Assembly (NCBI GenBank): GCA_034687125.1 | Contig: JAQGBZ010000009.1 | Coordinates: 496,001-560,000 of the forward strand | Source of the DNA: Neelides folsomi | Taxonomy: Eukaryota > Arthropoda > Collembola > Neelipleona > Neelidae | Direction of reading: 5' to 3' | DNA: 64,000 nt | Shown here: piece after piece, positions 1-15,000 of the stretch | Position numbering within the stretch: position 1 is the first letter of the stretch | Layout: each line of letters begins with the position of its first letter | The notes under the pieces: generated by a model | What the model was told of the DNA's origin: nothing | The model's input: only the letters and a program-made list of their open reading frames with translations | Database searches by the model: none | Position numbers and translations under genes: made by a program

Positions 1-3000
1 GCCCACAAGATTATGTATCTTCTGTAGGCCAAGACCAGGGCAGAACTTCAATTACAAATGTAAACATGAATGGATGATCAGATCATGCATATCTAATATG
101 ACCATAATAATATCCAATATAAAAGTAAACACGTTCCATAGATCACATTATAAATCTCATGGAACAAAATATATTTCCCTGGTATATCTAAAAACAAGAT
201 ATTTACTACATACATATTTATATGGACGGGAAAATTTGTAATTTGTAAGTATAGTATGTATTTAATATGCTTTTGTACTTTAGGTATATATGGTATATTG
301 TAGTATGATTGGGTATGTTTAAGAAATTATGTAAATTGTATTAGGTATAAAAATCACCGTTCGATCTCTCACCAATTTATGTAATGAGGCCAATCGTAAA
401 CAATTTATTGACATTCGATCAACGGCCATAAACCGTGTAATTTAATTACATTAATGAGTCAATAAGCGACTGATTACAATTTTCCTAATTAATGAACTTA
501 TTGATTCAGGGTCTATTAGAAAGAATCAATTGATGAGGTTGAACCACGAAATGAACCCTCTCAATTTACCATTGTTTCCCATTGGGAAAAAAAGTGAGGC
601 CGAAAGAGCATTTATAAGACTTGTTGGAGATTAGAGAGAGCGTAATGAGTTAAAAGGTTTTCCCCGTCCCATTAATGATCTTCAACCAAACGTCTATCCT
701 ATTAATGCTAATATATCAATTTCCTATTTTCCTATAATTAATCATTTAATATGCTTTGAACATTATGGAAAGAAAAAAATAGAAAATTGTCAATTCCGGC
801 TATCTAAATTTTAGCCCTAAATAGCCTTTATGTGTAAAAGCAGGGATGGTTTTAATGTTGACTAATTCCTAATTTCACTTACTAATGCACTTTGACTTGA
901 AGTCACAGAAGTCATAAATTTCATGGCCAAAGTAATTACTTCTACCTTAAACTAAAAATGCAATTGCAAATATTCTTTTCACTTCTACCACTTTTTCCAC
1001 TCTTAGCAAAAGTGTATGAATTTTTATGAGCTAATATTTATTTTTAAATTCTGGAAGTTGGTTCAAATGTTGAACATGTGGTGGTAATAACTATTTGAAT
1101 GGTAGTTTAGTAAACTGATGCAGGTAATGGTTTGAGGTGTGTGGAAGTGTGCATTGACCACACATCACGTGCTTAATAAATACTTTAAACCTGATGAAAT
1201 AACCCAAAGTTCAATTTAAAAGCACATATGGGAACATAAAGGGAAGAAAAGAACCAATTTTAATATTTACCTATGTAAATGTGAAGATAGTTGGGGTACT
1301 TTAAAAAGAAGTAAATGAGAAAGTGAATTTCGGCGAATGACTTTGGATTGAAAGATGGATGAGTGGAGGGAAATGTGCCCTTAATTACATTTAGAGTCAA
1401 TTTCTCCCCGCTTGATTTCCCGACTCATCACACTTGCAATTTCATTCAGAGACGTTGAGATTCCCACACGTCGAACGTCTCTATGAGCCAGATGATGATC
1501 ATCAAAATCTCTCCCCATTCATCCAAACCATTTCTCACACACAATTCACAATCCAATGAACAATCGCTTAAGTGCTATTAAAAACATCAACTCCTTCCAA
1601 ATGAACACCTCAGCTATTAGCCTTATTATTAAACACCTATTACATTCCTATTTTAAGAACCACGCATTAGAAGAAGAAGAAGGGAAAAGTAACAGAAAGC
1701 TCTAAAATTAACCCAAAGTCATTTTAATTAAATATGATCAAAAACCCCAAATGTCAATGTCACTTTTATGGTTAAAAGGATGAAAAGGCGGAAATTGGAA
1801 TTTTTTAAGCACTTGAAAAATCTTAGAAATTTCCCTTTCACCAATTGATGTAATTGCGACGTTGATTTTCTTTTTTGGACTTCACGAACTCCTGTCTGCT
1901 TCATTAAAGAAGGGGGGCGTGGATTGTAAATGAAGTTAGCTAACTCTAATTAAATTCTAAATATCTCGAAGAATTGGAATTAACACTTTCCACCTTTATC
2001 TTTACTCGGTTCCTTTGTTGGATAAACGTGGATTGCGCAAGGACCCCAATAAAGTTAAACAATCCGTGATCAAATTATTAAAATGTCAAAACAAACAAAT
2101 GGAACTCAAAGAGCAATTTTAAAATTCTTTCCCCTTTACATTCTTGATTTAATTATTCATTCATTCACTTTTGAAGATCGTTTTCATTCATATTTTAATA
2201 TCAGTATTTAAAAAAATCTTTTTTTCACTGACACATTAGAACTCTTCATAAGCATGTAAGAAATACATTTACAATACACGATGTATTACAAGTGTGGTTA
2301 CACATGTTGTTTAATTGATTCATTCAAGTGCCACAAATACATTTCCATATAGAGAGATAAATCTTAACTGAACAGCGCTGAAGGTGTGACAAAGGGAGGA
2401 TAATTAAGATGGATTGTGGGAGAATTTTAAGTAGATTTTACAATTATGATCCTCTCAGAAGATTGATATGTTACAAGGGTTTGTGGAGCTCACTCTAACA
2501 AGTTGACCTCGACTTGCCAAAATTAATCTCGAGGCAAAGAATATTTTAATAGTTACATTAGAAGGCCGCAAATTCACAAGAGGACCAGCAATTGAGAAAG
2601 GGAGCTTATTAAAGACATCAATACTGCATTACCTCAACTACAGCTCCTTTAACTAACCCTTTTAAATATTAAGATTCTTTAGACATGAAATCACATCGAG
2701 TTTCAAATATTAAAAAGGTTTTTTCAAAATGTACTCAAATTAGGTTTTTAGACTCAAATAAGCTAACTTATTAAAAAATGGGGTTTATGCTTAAAACAAT
2801 TAATGCCTTTTAAATGTTTTTTTGAGTCATAAAGTGAAGAGCTTTTTAAAACTTGGAAATTTTCCTTATTCCTTTTGTGTATTAAGAGTTGTTAAAATGG
2901 GTATTAAATTTAAGTCGGAGTATGAAATTGTTGGGGCAGTGGAGCTTCGTAATTCCTCACTTCCTTTTCGTGTTCTCTTGTAGATAGGAGATGGAAGAGA

Positions 3001-6000
3001 TAGGGCGAAGGCTTCCATTACGACCCTCCACAGATCCCGTTCGCCCTACTTACAACTTCCACATCAAAAAGAATCAAATCCACAAAGATCAAATAGACTT
3101 TGGAAAAATTCATTCAACTTTAAATGGACATTTAATTTTTAGTCATTGAATTCTTCAACTAGGGACTCGTCCGCCTTATAGCATTTGAACCACCGGAAGT
3201 GAACATTCTGTTTTCGCTCCTCTTCTCAACTTCCGCACTTTAATGTGGAACCCTTTTTAAATCCTCTCGATTGATGATAACTTTTAAAAATATTTCATAT
3301 ATTTCACTACACATATAAAAATATAGGAGTTGATGAATGATCCTTAATTCGTGGTGATTTATGGAAAAGGTTTTTTCACAATTAAAGAATGGGCAAATGT
3401 ATTGTAGATATATTTTATTATATGGTATATTGTAGATTATAATGGAATATATGAGAGGATTTTTTCAATGCAGAGCTTTCTTCTTTTCACATAATTGAAC
3501 TTGTTGTGATCTCTGTTGCATTTTCATTTTCACACCTCTAAAGTCCTGTTATTTGAATGGGTAAATGACAATTAAGGCAGTTGGTTTAATAAATTACCAT
3601 TCATTTTGAACGAGAGACCAAATGAAATATTTTAGGTCGTTCATCTACAAATTCAACTTCTTTTCACATCCGTGTTTAATCTCCTTTTACAGCCTATTCC
3701 CTCCATTGCCTTTTTCCAACCAAGATCTCTCTAACTTTTAATAATAAATAATGCTTACAATTTGTACTGATGATATGATTTTATATTCTATCAGAAACGG
3801 TAATATTTTACAGTGGAGATTAAAGCCTTTACTTTACTAATATACTTATTGCAATATATGCACGTATCTGTACTTTATTGTATTATCTATTATACTATTG
3901 CAGTAATTGGTACATTGTACATGAATATATACTTATAGAAATTGAGATATTAAACTCATTAATTTTATTACATTTTAAATCTGTCTTAATGACGCATTGT
4001 GATAATTGATTTGGTTTCTCAATTACAAACTTGATAAAGTTCCCTAGAGATTCTTCAAGAATGTTTCATTTTCCCAAATCCATTTCATGACCTTTTTGCC
4101 CATCGTAAATTTAGTGAGACCATTGTTTGAGATTTTATTTAGAAAGAGAGTTGTAGATGAAGATCATTCCATTGTTTTAAATATATTCTAAATGGGGTTG
4201 GTGAGTTGAGGCGGAGTTGAATGTGTCCATTGTAGGGGAACCGGAACTCTGGTGACTCACTCTCGAGACCATTGCCAATCTGAGGGTGGCCTTTTACGCC
4301 AAAAACTCCCTTTCCCCTCCCTTTACAAATTTACCAAAAGATTCCCCAAGATATTGCGACAAAGAACTCTGGGAAAAAATAACTCTTCCTCTTTATTTTG
4401 ACACACTACAATGCACTTCAAGGCCTCAACTCACAAATCTCTTAATGGAACTTGAAAGGAATCCCGACAATAATTCACTACCTTATTATTATATTTAGCT
4501 ACCTACTATGAGATATTATTCTTTATAAAACTTTTATAAATATATAAATTACAATGTGAAAAAATGCACATTTTCCTTTACAATGAGGAACTGTACTATG
4601 AAATCACGATTGGGCACAAAAACAATTTTATGTGCATTTAATTACAATAAAAACGGAAAAGTAATAAAAACTTAGCACGGATTGATGACCCAATGGAAAG
4701 TGCGTAGGCAGAAATTAAAAATGGGTCGAAGAAGAAGCCGCCCAATGGCCCTAATAAAGTATCCCAATGAGATTCACAATCGTTACCAAGAGGCGGAAGC
4801 TCTGCCTGACAATAAATTACAAATCCTGCTCAAACTAACGACCGGTCCAAAAATTATTATTTACGGCGACGTGCCGAAGGTCCGTGAGGTTCAATTTTAA
4901 ATGAATTATTAAAATATAATGAATCTGAATATTTAAAATCCCACTTGTGATTTTTTTACATCTTTTACACAACATTGATCCAAATTTCCACTTCCCATGT
5001 AACAACAATCAACGGATGAGATTAAATGGGGATTTATGAATAAATGATAATAATGAAGTATTAGATCATTGAGGAAATGGGATTGGTTTTCTACTTAGAT
5101 TCTTAGCATGAAAACAAAAATGATCTCCGTATTAGTTAAATTGGTCGTGAGGTGTTACGAGATTTGAAATCCGATTTGCCTCAACTTTTCCTTTACTTTG
5201 TTCCTCCATAACTCATTTTATTAACTTGATTTTATATGCTTTTGCATTATAAATAAAAGCCGCTTTTGAAATTATTGATCATTTGAGAGAGAAATTTGGT
5301 CTTGTTGAGGAAATGAATTGAGAGCGTGGTGAATGAAGGGACTTAAGGGCTGATTTGGATTTAAGTAGGATTTAGATAGGGAGTGATTTGTTGTCTGTGT
5401 CGTAAAACCATTTAACCAATTCGCCAAGTTGTAAATTGGGTAAAGTGTGGGCGTGGAATGGGGCAATGAAGGGATTCACCAATGAGTCCAATACATTTCT
5501 CATTCCCCGATGACTTAACAATTTCTTTTCAATCCAAGCTCGATTTCCAATTTCTCCTTCTCATTTGCATTGTTGGAAAACTTCCCGCTTCTTCCACAAA
5601 CACGACAATGAAAACAAAAAACCTTTTAATACTTTTATTTATAGAGAAGATGCAAATAGTAAAATGTATTGAGATTCGTCCTCCTTCTTTATAACAATCC
5701 CAATACTTACAATTAGTTTATTTTTTTAATTGTTATAAACTTTTATACATTTATAACATTATAACTCGAGCTCGTCCGTTTACATCCGCTTTCTATTAGT
5801 TAACAATGATTATTAAAGGAAATGCCTCAATTTTATACTCAAAAATGAACATTATTTTATTTCTGACACTTTTCTTGTGCAATTTGAGCAGACGCTGAAA
5901 AAGTGAACAAGTGGTGAAGTCATTGACCAAAAGAATGAATTGTGTGAATTGAAGGTCCGCTCTTTGAACAACGGCATGAGAAGACATTTGACTTATTTGA

Positions 6001-9000
6001 AACAATGCCCAAGATGGCTAATCCAGTCCAGAGAATAAAACAATTCAGCCACCAAAATTAATTTTTGAACAATGAGAGGTCAAGAAAATAATGAGGGGAT
6101 TTTATGCTCTCGCCTTCACTTCTCTCCTCATTTCATTCGCTTGTAATAATAAAATAACCAGAATATGCTATTCAAGAATAATAACTATAAGGCTATTACA
6201 CATAAATATGTAAAGGGTATGTCTTAAATGTCCACGCAGTTGGTAGTAAACCTACTTATGAACTGTCAGGGAAATTCCCATCAAACGAGAGAAAACTCAA
6301 AAGATGCCCACACGAGATCTTTGCATATTTGAGACGAGAGTTACGACTTGGAGAAATCCCAATGTTTGTATGTTTTGACGGGCAAATAATAATAATGATA
6401 ATAATGGTCACATGTCATCACTGAAAACTGAAATGGCCCAAGGTCCATTTGGGAATCTCTTGAGATCTATTCTCTTTAAAGGTTCATTTTTCCTTTAAAT
6501 CTTCATTTTTCCTTGTCATGAGAGACTAATTGTAGCCATAAGATTCATTTTTTTAAATCCACTTTCCTTTCACAAAAAAATCAATTGGCAAATTGGCATC
6601 ACAATTTTGATTCCGCCATCAGTTTATAGAGAAGATTTATGACTCACATAATACACCATGTTGATATTTATTTCAACTTCTGTACAAATGGTTTTCCGTG
6701 ATTCATTTATCCATTTCCAAGTGTGTTGCTACTCAATTGTATTTATTATTTATAAATTGGTGAAAAATGCCGTTAGCTCTTTTGTTATGATCATAATTTA
6801 ATATTAATTACCCACATTGGCCAATGCGATGCATTAAAGGGAATTTTAATGAAGCTCCTTGTATGAGCAAGGCGTATTGTAATAAATATGCAATTCCCAC
6901 AACTAAATGCATCATTGTGCCAGTGTGTGGTTGTTGGGAGTTGGGGGAGTTTGAAACTCCTTTATAAACTCTCTCGGTTCAAAGGGTGTTTCCGATGTAG
7001 CTGACGATGGGATGAGGCAAGCGACGAGCCATAATTGAAATCCTTGCAAAATGGGAAAAAGAGGGAGGCGAATCAAATCCCTCTCGTGAAATCCTTCACG
7101 TCCTCATAATCTCTTCAAAAACCTCTCAATGCTTCTGGATGCCCAATTTGTTCAAAGTCTTCCACTCAATAAACCCATCCCCATTAATCTCATTGGACCT
7201 CTCACACTCTTCAAAGACCCCACGAAGTCATCTCCAAAAGTTAAATGGCCTTCAATGATACAAATTTAAAAGTTCCAAAACTTAAAGCTAATCTTAATAC
7301 CAATTCGATTCAGTATAATTCTCATCAGTATATTTAAACATAAATATTTGTGATAATATGTCCTAGGTAACAAAAAGAAATACTAGTAGTATACTCTAAG
7401 GTATATCCCATGTCATATAGGTGTTTTATTTTTCCACACAAACTGCTTGAGTATTTAGAACGGAATAAATATAAAGTGAAATATATTATGATATATGCAC
7501 ACTTGGTTAATTTAGTTAGTTCAACTTTATTGTCGTGAGAGTTAAAATGTCAACCAACTGCAAAATTGCACAATTGTTATTTACGAATGAGTTTCAGAAA
7601 CACTTGAAAAATTTCTCGGAACTCATCCACTAGACCATTTAAAAACAAAAGACTATTTATTTCTCTTCAACCATTTTGGCTTAAAGAGGTTTGGAATGTA
7701 AATGATAATGAAGGACGTTTCATCTTTTCAAATCCCAAATGAGGTCCAAAGAATGTCCCAAGAGATACATCCGTTTATGTTAATTCACGCACATGACGTT
7801 CATCTGAGTGAGTCTATTATGCAGTTGAAGGGAGTTATGCAGTTGGTATTACCAAGGAGGGAATTATGAAGTTGGCGAGACACGTAAAAATGAATTTAAT
7901 TGCGACATCTTTAAGAGGCCTAAAAGTGGTCGTTCACGCTCTACAACTCCTCGGCCATGTGAGAATTTTATAATATATATAAAAAAAAGGCAAGTTGGGA
8001 AATTTCCTTCTCCCCATTACGGCCCTCATGATAATGTCATATATATAATATGGAAAGAATATCCATTAGAATTGTATGAAAGTATCTTGAGAGTGTTTGG
8101 AGTAGCCAGAGGAAACTCACCGAACCGCGGCGTGTTCAACCTCCCCTCACTTCCACCTCAAAGTCCAAGAGGCCTCAAAGGAGGGAAAGTGGCCAAATCA
8201 ACAAATCTCTCTTCAGCCTCACGAATAGGACAAAAAACAGACAATATTTATTTTACGCATTTTAATCCCATTACCTCAATCATGAAGTTCCTGAGAGACT
8301 ATAAACATAACCAAAATTTTAATTATATTTTGATTTAACACAAATTAGCTGCTATGCTAAAAATTTCGCAATTTTGCTAACGAGATTATTAGATTAATTA
8401 TACCAATACATATGTATGTAGTATTTAATACTTAAGTATACTAAGTATTTATACTAATACTTTAGTATACCAATATTGGTATACAGATATTTTAAATAAA
8501 AGTATTGGGATTGGCAGCGGGATTTGAGCATCGGGTGGATTGAGATCGAGAGAGTTTGAAATATTTATGAGGGGTTAAATGTTGCTCCTTTAAAAAATAG
8601 TTTTTTCAAGTTGAGATTAAAAACCGTAAAGATTGAGTTGGATTATTGTGAGCAGAATTTGGAAAGTTGGGCTCCTTTAATTCCTCAATTTTATTTCTTT
8701 GGGGTTGATGGAGAATTTCATCCCTCTGACATTAAGATTTAACTGCAAAGGAAAACACCTGAAGGATCGTTATAATGGAGGATGAATAATGGGAGCGAAG
8801 GAGTGTAATAAAAAGAGATTCCGTAATAGGATGATTCCTCCATTATGACCAACCTGGCCCATTTATTCCTCCAAACTCAAATTCACACCCTGAAAATGAA
8901 CATTTAAACAAAATGAGGATATTTGGAGTAGAAGACTCAGAAGCTCTTTCAAGTAACTGAGAACAAAAAGAAACTGTTTAATTGCTCTCAACCCATTTTT

Positions 9001-12000
9001 GCATATGAGAGGAGTGAGAGAATTGCAAGGTTAAAGAGATGTGAATTTCACCTAATTTCATCTTACAGTTGTCCTGTAAGAGATTTATTGGATTGGAAAG
9101 GTCCGAAGTGATTGGAGCTCCTTGAGTGAATGGGAAGGACAAAGAATTGATCTCAGACTCATTCAAAGTCAGTTGACTCAAATTATTCAATGTCTTTAAG
9201 CTCCATTGCCAATTTACCAATCTTCGTGATTTAACATTTTGAACAATCCGATTCTCATGATGTCACGATTCAAAATGGGTCCTTGTCTTTTCCGCCCAAG
9301 GATTAAAAAAAATTAAACACTTTATAATTTTTCATTCCTAAAAACTGTTATGGGCAAATAACTCATATAACAATAATATTTAGGTAATGAAATCCTAGGG
9401 GTGTTAAATCTTTGCATTAGCATGTGTGGAATTTGTGGTGAAGTGAAGGAGATGGGAAAATTGCGGCTTCCCCCAATTCCCAGCTCAAGTGAGTTGATTA
9501 GGAAGTTTCAAGACTTTGGTTCAACTCACAACGTTATAAAATTAAACATTTTGTCATTAAGCTCAAAACCCTATATTAATTAGCGAGGGAAAAAGCTGTA
9601 AAAGACGAAGGAATTGGGCAAGTTTGGATTGGAAGAATGAGTTTACTTCCCCCAAAGCCAGTTTTGAAAGTGGATGTAATTTAAAGGTGGAGTTGGTCGA
9701 GTGAGTCCGGAAGTTACGGCAGCGTGGTCATCTCCACCCGAGGAGAAAAGTCTCAAAATTGAAACTTTAAATCCCTTCAACAACTCAAAGGAAGGAAGGA
9801 AAAAAGAGGAAATTGAAATCAATTATTCCAACCACTGCTTGGACTAATTATCAAATTATAAATCCAATGAATTCTATCCCAACTTAAACATCTTCACAAC
9901 TTCATTTTTCATGTATTAAAACACATATACTATATTAGATGTAATGTAAGATACCTGAGATTTTTACTTTTAATATCACAAAACTTATATAAAATACCAT
10001 ACGAGATGAAAAATATGAGTATTTATTTATATGCTATTTATCTCATATAAGATAATAATTAATGAATCAAGTTCAATTAACAGTATTAGACATTTGTTCC
10101 CAATCCCACCATTCTCTTTGTTTGTCCAGGTAAAAAGGGAATTTAAAAAGGGAGGAACCGCAATTGCTTCACGACCCTCACGTGAACTTGTGTGTGGGAA
10201 TTGAGCAAATAAAAAGAGATCTTCACAAGATCTCTCCAGATAGAACGGGAATTTCACGCCGTTGGTCCGTCCCGATGGAAATCTCCCAGGAAGAAATAAC
10301 GGACCCTTTCACACTCCGAACCAAACCATGAATCGCCCATTTATAAATAAACTTATATGCAATCACACAAATCATTTCATTAATTCACATCCTTTTCAAT
10401 TTACAGATTCACAAAGATCCTTGAACCCCCAAAGGCCAAGATAGTTTCAAATAACTAAATAATGCCAAGTTGTCCAATTCCCCATTACTATTCAAAAGAT
10501 TTTGATCGAAATTGATCTCCAAATATGGTCTACTTCTTGAGCTCCGTTAATGACATCCATATTAACCGTATTAGCCAAGAAGATCTCTTGGGAAAAAAAG
10601 TGGCGGTGGAGCAGAAAAGTAGGGAAATGATACATTCGGCTAAAAGACACTCAAAGTTGTTAAAACATCCGCAGTTAAAAAATGAGTTTGAATAGCAAGT
10701 GGGGAAAATGACAAAATTCCCAACCACCTTCCCAATTGCCTCATATCACATAATTTAGTAGAATGAATATCCAAATAGAACTCAAGGACCCTTCAATTCA
10801 CCCAAAAGATTTAAGAAAGGGGAAATTGGCCAATTCTTTACTTCACTTTTTATTCAACTTATTCCTCGTGATTTTTTAAATTTAACTTGCCCTCTTCTTC
10901 ATAAGTTATTAAAATGACAATTAAAGGGGAACCAATGAAATTAAAAGTTAGTTGTTGTGAAAGTCATTAAAAGCTCAATAGTAGCTTATTTATGTACAAC
11001 CTGGGTAAATGCCCATTAAATGCTCAAATTAAATATTCAACATGAAAATGTGATTAGCAAAAGACACGAAATTGGCTTACTTTTAATAAAAGACGTTGAT
11101 ATAATTATTGGCAGTTGTAATATCTTTTGTTTGTCCATATTTTGGTTTATTTATTTTTCACAATCTTCCATCGAGCTTAAGAATTAAGAGACATTGCATA
11201 TAGGAAAACATTTTGAGTCATCTTCGATAATCACTTTGTTAGCCTCAATCTTATAATCGGATTCTGTCAATTTGGGAATGTTTATGTTGATTTTATATAA
11301 TAATGTCTTTATTTTATACTTGTTTATGTAATGTAACACAAAGCACCCAGGCAAGGTTTATTATTATAAGAAGGAAGATGATGAAAATGAGTTGATCCTT
11401 CACTTGTTGTTTTAAGCGATTATTCTCTCTTTAAACATCATAATTGATCATTACAAGATGGAGAAAAAAGCTGAGCAATAACAAACTCTTTATCTACCCA
11501 GACTTGCTTTAAAAGTTTAAATGTATACTTACAAAGTCTATATAAAGCTGTGTACTATCTATACACTAGAGTACATGGATTAAGTATCTGTATATATCAA
11601 AAATCGTTTTTTAAACTAAAAATTGCATTGTAAGCATGAAGAAACTTACATATATACTATGTATGTGAACGTGTATTTATATATGATAGACATGTTGTAA
11701 AAAAATCATTTCTAAAATCATAAGATCGAATTTTCCTCGTCTGATCTCCTGGGGTTTGAATGGTAAAATGGCGAGGAAATAAATGAACAATCACGTGAGA
11801 CGAAAAACAGCTTTGTGTATCAAAAGGGTTGAAATGGAGATGGCTGTGATGGGCCGCAATTTCCATTCGCAATACGTCCATTAATAATTGCTCTCAAGGC
11901 TTCAAGACTTGTCGGAGGAGCAAACAAGGAACTCTTTCCATCCTCTTCCATCATCCCCCCACAATGACTCTCCGTGGAAAGCTCCTACATTCGACCCTCG

Positions 12001-15000
12001 ATTTATCCCTCCACAAAAAACCCATTCCTTTGTACACATTCTTAAAAATAAAACTCAATAATGGAGCAGGTGGATAAAAAACCAACTTAAATTGAAACAA
12101 TTGGAACAATCATAAGTTCTAAATGGTTTGCCAAAATGAAAGAAACAATTCTATTAGTAATAATTACTAGTTAATAAAAAAACTCTTTATACCTTTGTTG
12201 TATATTGATCATAAAATACTTATACAGGTAGAGTACCTTTAGTATAAGTAAACCTTTCAATGATTTGGATTATTAAATTTGCATATCATAAATTTCATTA
12301 TTTGATAATTTACAAGTCAAAAAGTGAGGATAAATTATTAAGAGCCTTAAGAGCTGAGCTGCTTCCCCTTTTGACGGGGAATTTAACGGTGGAATGAAAT
12401 AATGCGAATGAAGACCTCCATGTTTCACTACAAGAGAATAATAAATTTGAACTGTACTTGAACATGAGATTGGGATCGGATTCAAAATTCTCATCACTTC
12501 CATATCATTTTCATGTGTTTGAACTTGAGCTTGCATGAAGCTTTGTGGAGATAAAAACTATCTTTTTATCACCCTCAAGAGCCGAATCTTCCATATCAAT
12601 AAACCAATCGAGATTAAATGTATGAGGTCTAATTAGGATTTCGCTATAAATCGGGAACATGAATTTCTCCTTCCTTTACTTTTCATTTACGTCAAACTTT
12701 TGAAGCTAAATTTGTTTTATACTTCCCAATATCCAATTACCTCATATGAATAATACTAAGAATCTAATAATGTAATATACTCTAACTAACTTTAAATATA
12801 CTTTATGATCATTGTGAAATATCAAAATAAATACTGCATTATAAGGATCAAATTAACTTGATATTATAAAACAAAATTGACACATGTACGAAACGTATGC
12901 AACTATTGCACAACCTAATCCTTCGAAATAAAACATAAATCGTAAAATGAAAATTCACTTTTTACATAATTTAATGTTCCACAAACTATTAAATTCTATG
13001 TCATTGTATTTTCTGCAATACCCAATGTGTAGTACAAATATAGTCTGAGCAGTTGATGATGCTCGTTTTAATTTTTTGAATTTCTGCGCTTTTGTGTTAT
13101 CTATTTAATGAATGGTATGGTAAAGGCGATGGACGAATGGTTGACAAACGAGATGCCTTCGCTTTCCATCCACCCTGGTGAAGATTTCTAGATGAATTTC
13201 GAATTTCATTTTGAACTTCATTTAGATCGCTCTCTTGCCCACAGTTCAAATCTCACTCCAATCCGAATTTAAAACCGTAAAACCAAAGGGTTCTCCCTCG
13301 TTCATAAAAATCATAATTGGAAGGTGAACTTCACCTCTCTTTGTTTGTTGAACGGATAATTGGTAGAGTGAGGGGATGGGGAGATGAACCAACAAATATT
13401 CCTTTTATTTTTATTAGGGAAATGAGAAATTGTGTGCTCTTTGGAGGGAGTCGATGGAGAGATTCAAACGCTCTGATTCACATTTTGTTTATTTACCTGA
13501 CTCCTTCCATGGTGAGGGAAAGGTGAAAGACAAAACAACCATTAAACTAATACTCTTAAAAGCATGTCTTGGTGTGTGTGCATGGGGCATTGAATCTCGC
13601 ATAATAGGTATGTGTACTCAGTTAATGTTTTATATACATATAATAGATATGTATATACATATGCACTTATATTTCGGAACAAGTAAATGAGAAACTTGTT
13701 CAAAATTAAAAAAATATCACTTTTGTTTGTGGAGTCTGAGGAGTCTGATGAGCGTGAAGGTGTTTTGGAAGGAAGCCATTTATTTTCCATTTCAGCTTAA
13801 TACCCGAACTCTTCAATAAATTTTTCATATCGTGGATGGGTCAAATCAAAACTCAACGAACCACACGCTTTTTATTATTAATACAAAATTATTACACATT
13901 CTTATTCCTTTTAATATTGTATATTGTATCACATGTGCATCACTTAACACTATGTTTATGTATAGAATAGCTCATATTAACTATATGTATACGCACCTAT
14001 AGTATATAACACACCTTATACGCACCTTATGTAAGTAGATTTTAGTGGGTAGATATTAGAAAATAATAAAGTTAGAAAATAATCAAAAGAAGGGAAATAA
14101 TCCAATGTTGAATTAAATTAAAAATGTCAATAGCATTTGCAAATAAAAAATGTAAAAAAGCAGATGTGAAAATAGTTGAGGAACTTGATTTTCCAATGTC
14201 TCAAACTCTTGATGTTTATGACCAAGTCTGCTAAGCGGAGATGAACATGTCGATCCAGTCAAGTTGGTATAATGATAAAATACGTCTCTGAACTATTTTA
14301 AAATTAATTGTCTTAATGGGAAGCTGGTGAGGTGACAAGTGGGAGAATCAGAGGATTCCCATTTGAGGTCAAAAATTCATAGTGTTGGCCTACAACGAGA
14401 AATTTAAGAAAAGTAAAGCAGTTGAGAGTTGAAGAACGCGAAGGGTTTTTTCAATGCCCTTTGCCCTCATCAGAATGATGAGTTTGGGAAGAATTAAATA
14501 AATTGGATTTATCAATTCTACCTCCCATGTCATTTCCACCGAACCTCCTTCCCTCAATTTCTTAATTTCCTATACATTTTGACCTCTCTGTGAGTTGGAC
14601 GTGAGAGGTTCAAGGTTTCCTCAACTTTTTCTCAAATGTCAATTCTGCCGCCAAAAGATTCTCTCACATTCGCGGTAATAAATAGGATAATCAACTGTAT
14701 TAATCATAAATGCAAAAAATCCTATATCTCACAGTAAATACGGGAATCAACAGAATGTTGGAATAATGACAAAATCCGTATTTATAATAACCATTTTCTC
14801 CCTCTAATGAATTAACAGATGAAGATGTTTAATGAACCTCGTCGTTTTGCAAAAATAATGAAAAAGGTCTCTGTCCCCTCCACACCTTTATGTTTATTTT
14901 AATTAGTGTTCCGCCATTAAACGGAAACCTCGCATTATCTATCCAATTTCCATAAATTGAACCTCGTTTACCGCCCATCTTGAAATCCTCATAAGCCCAT

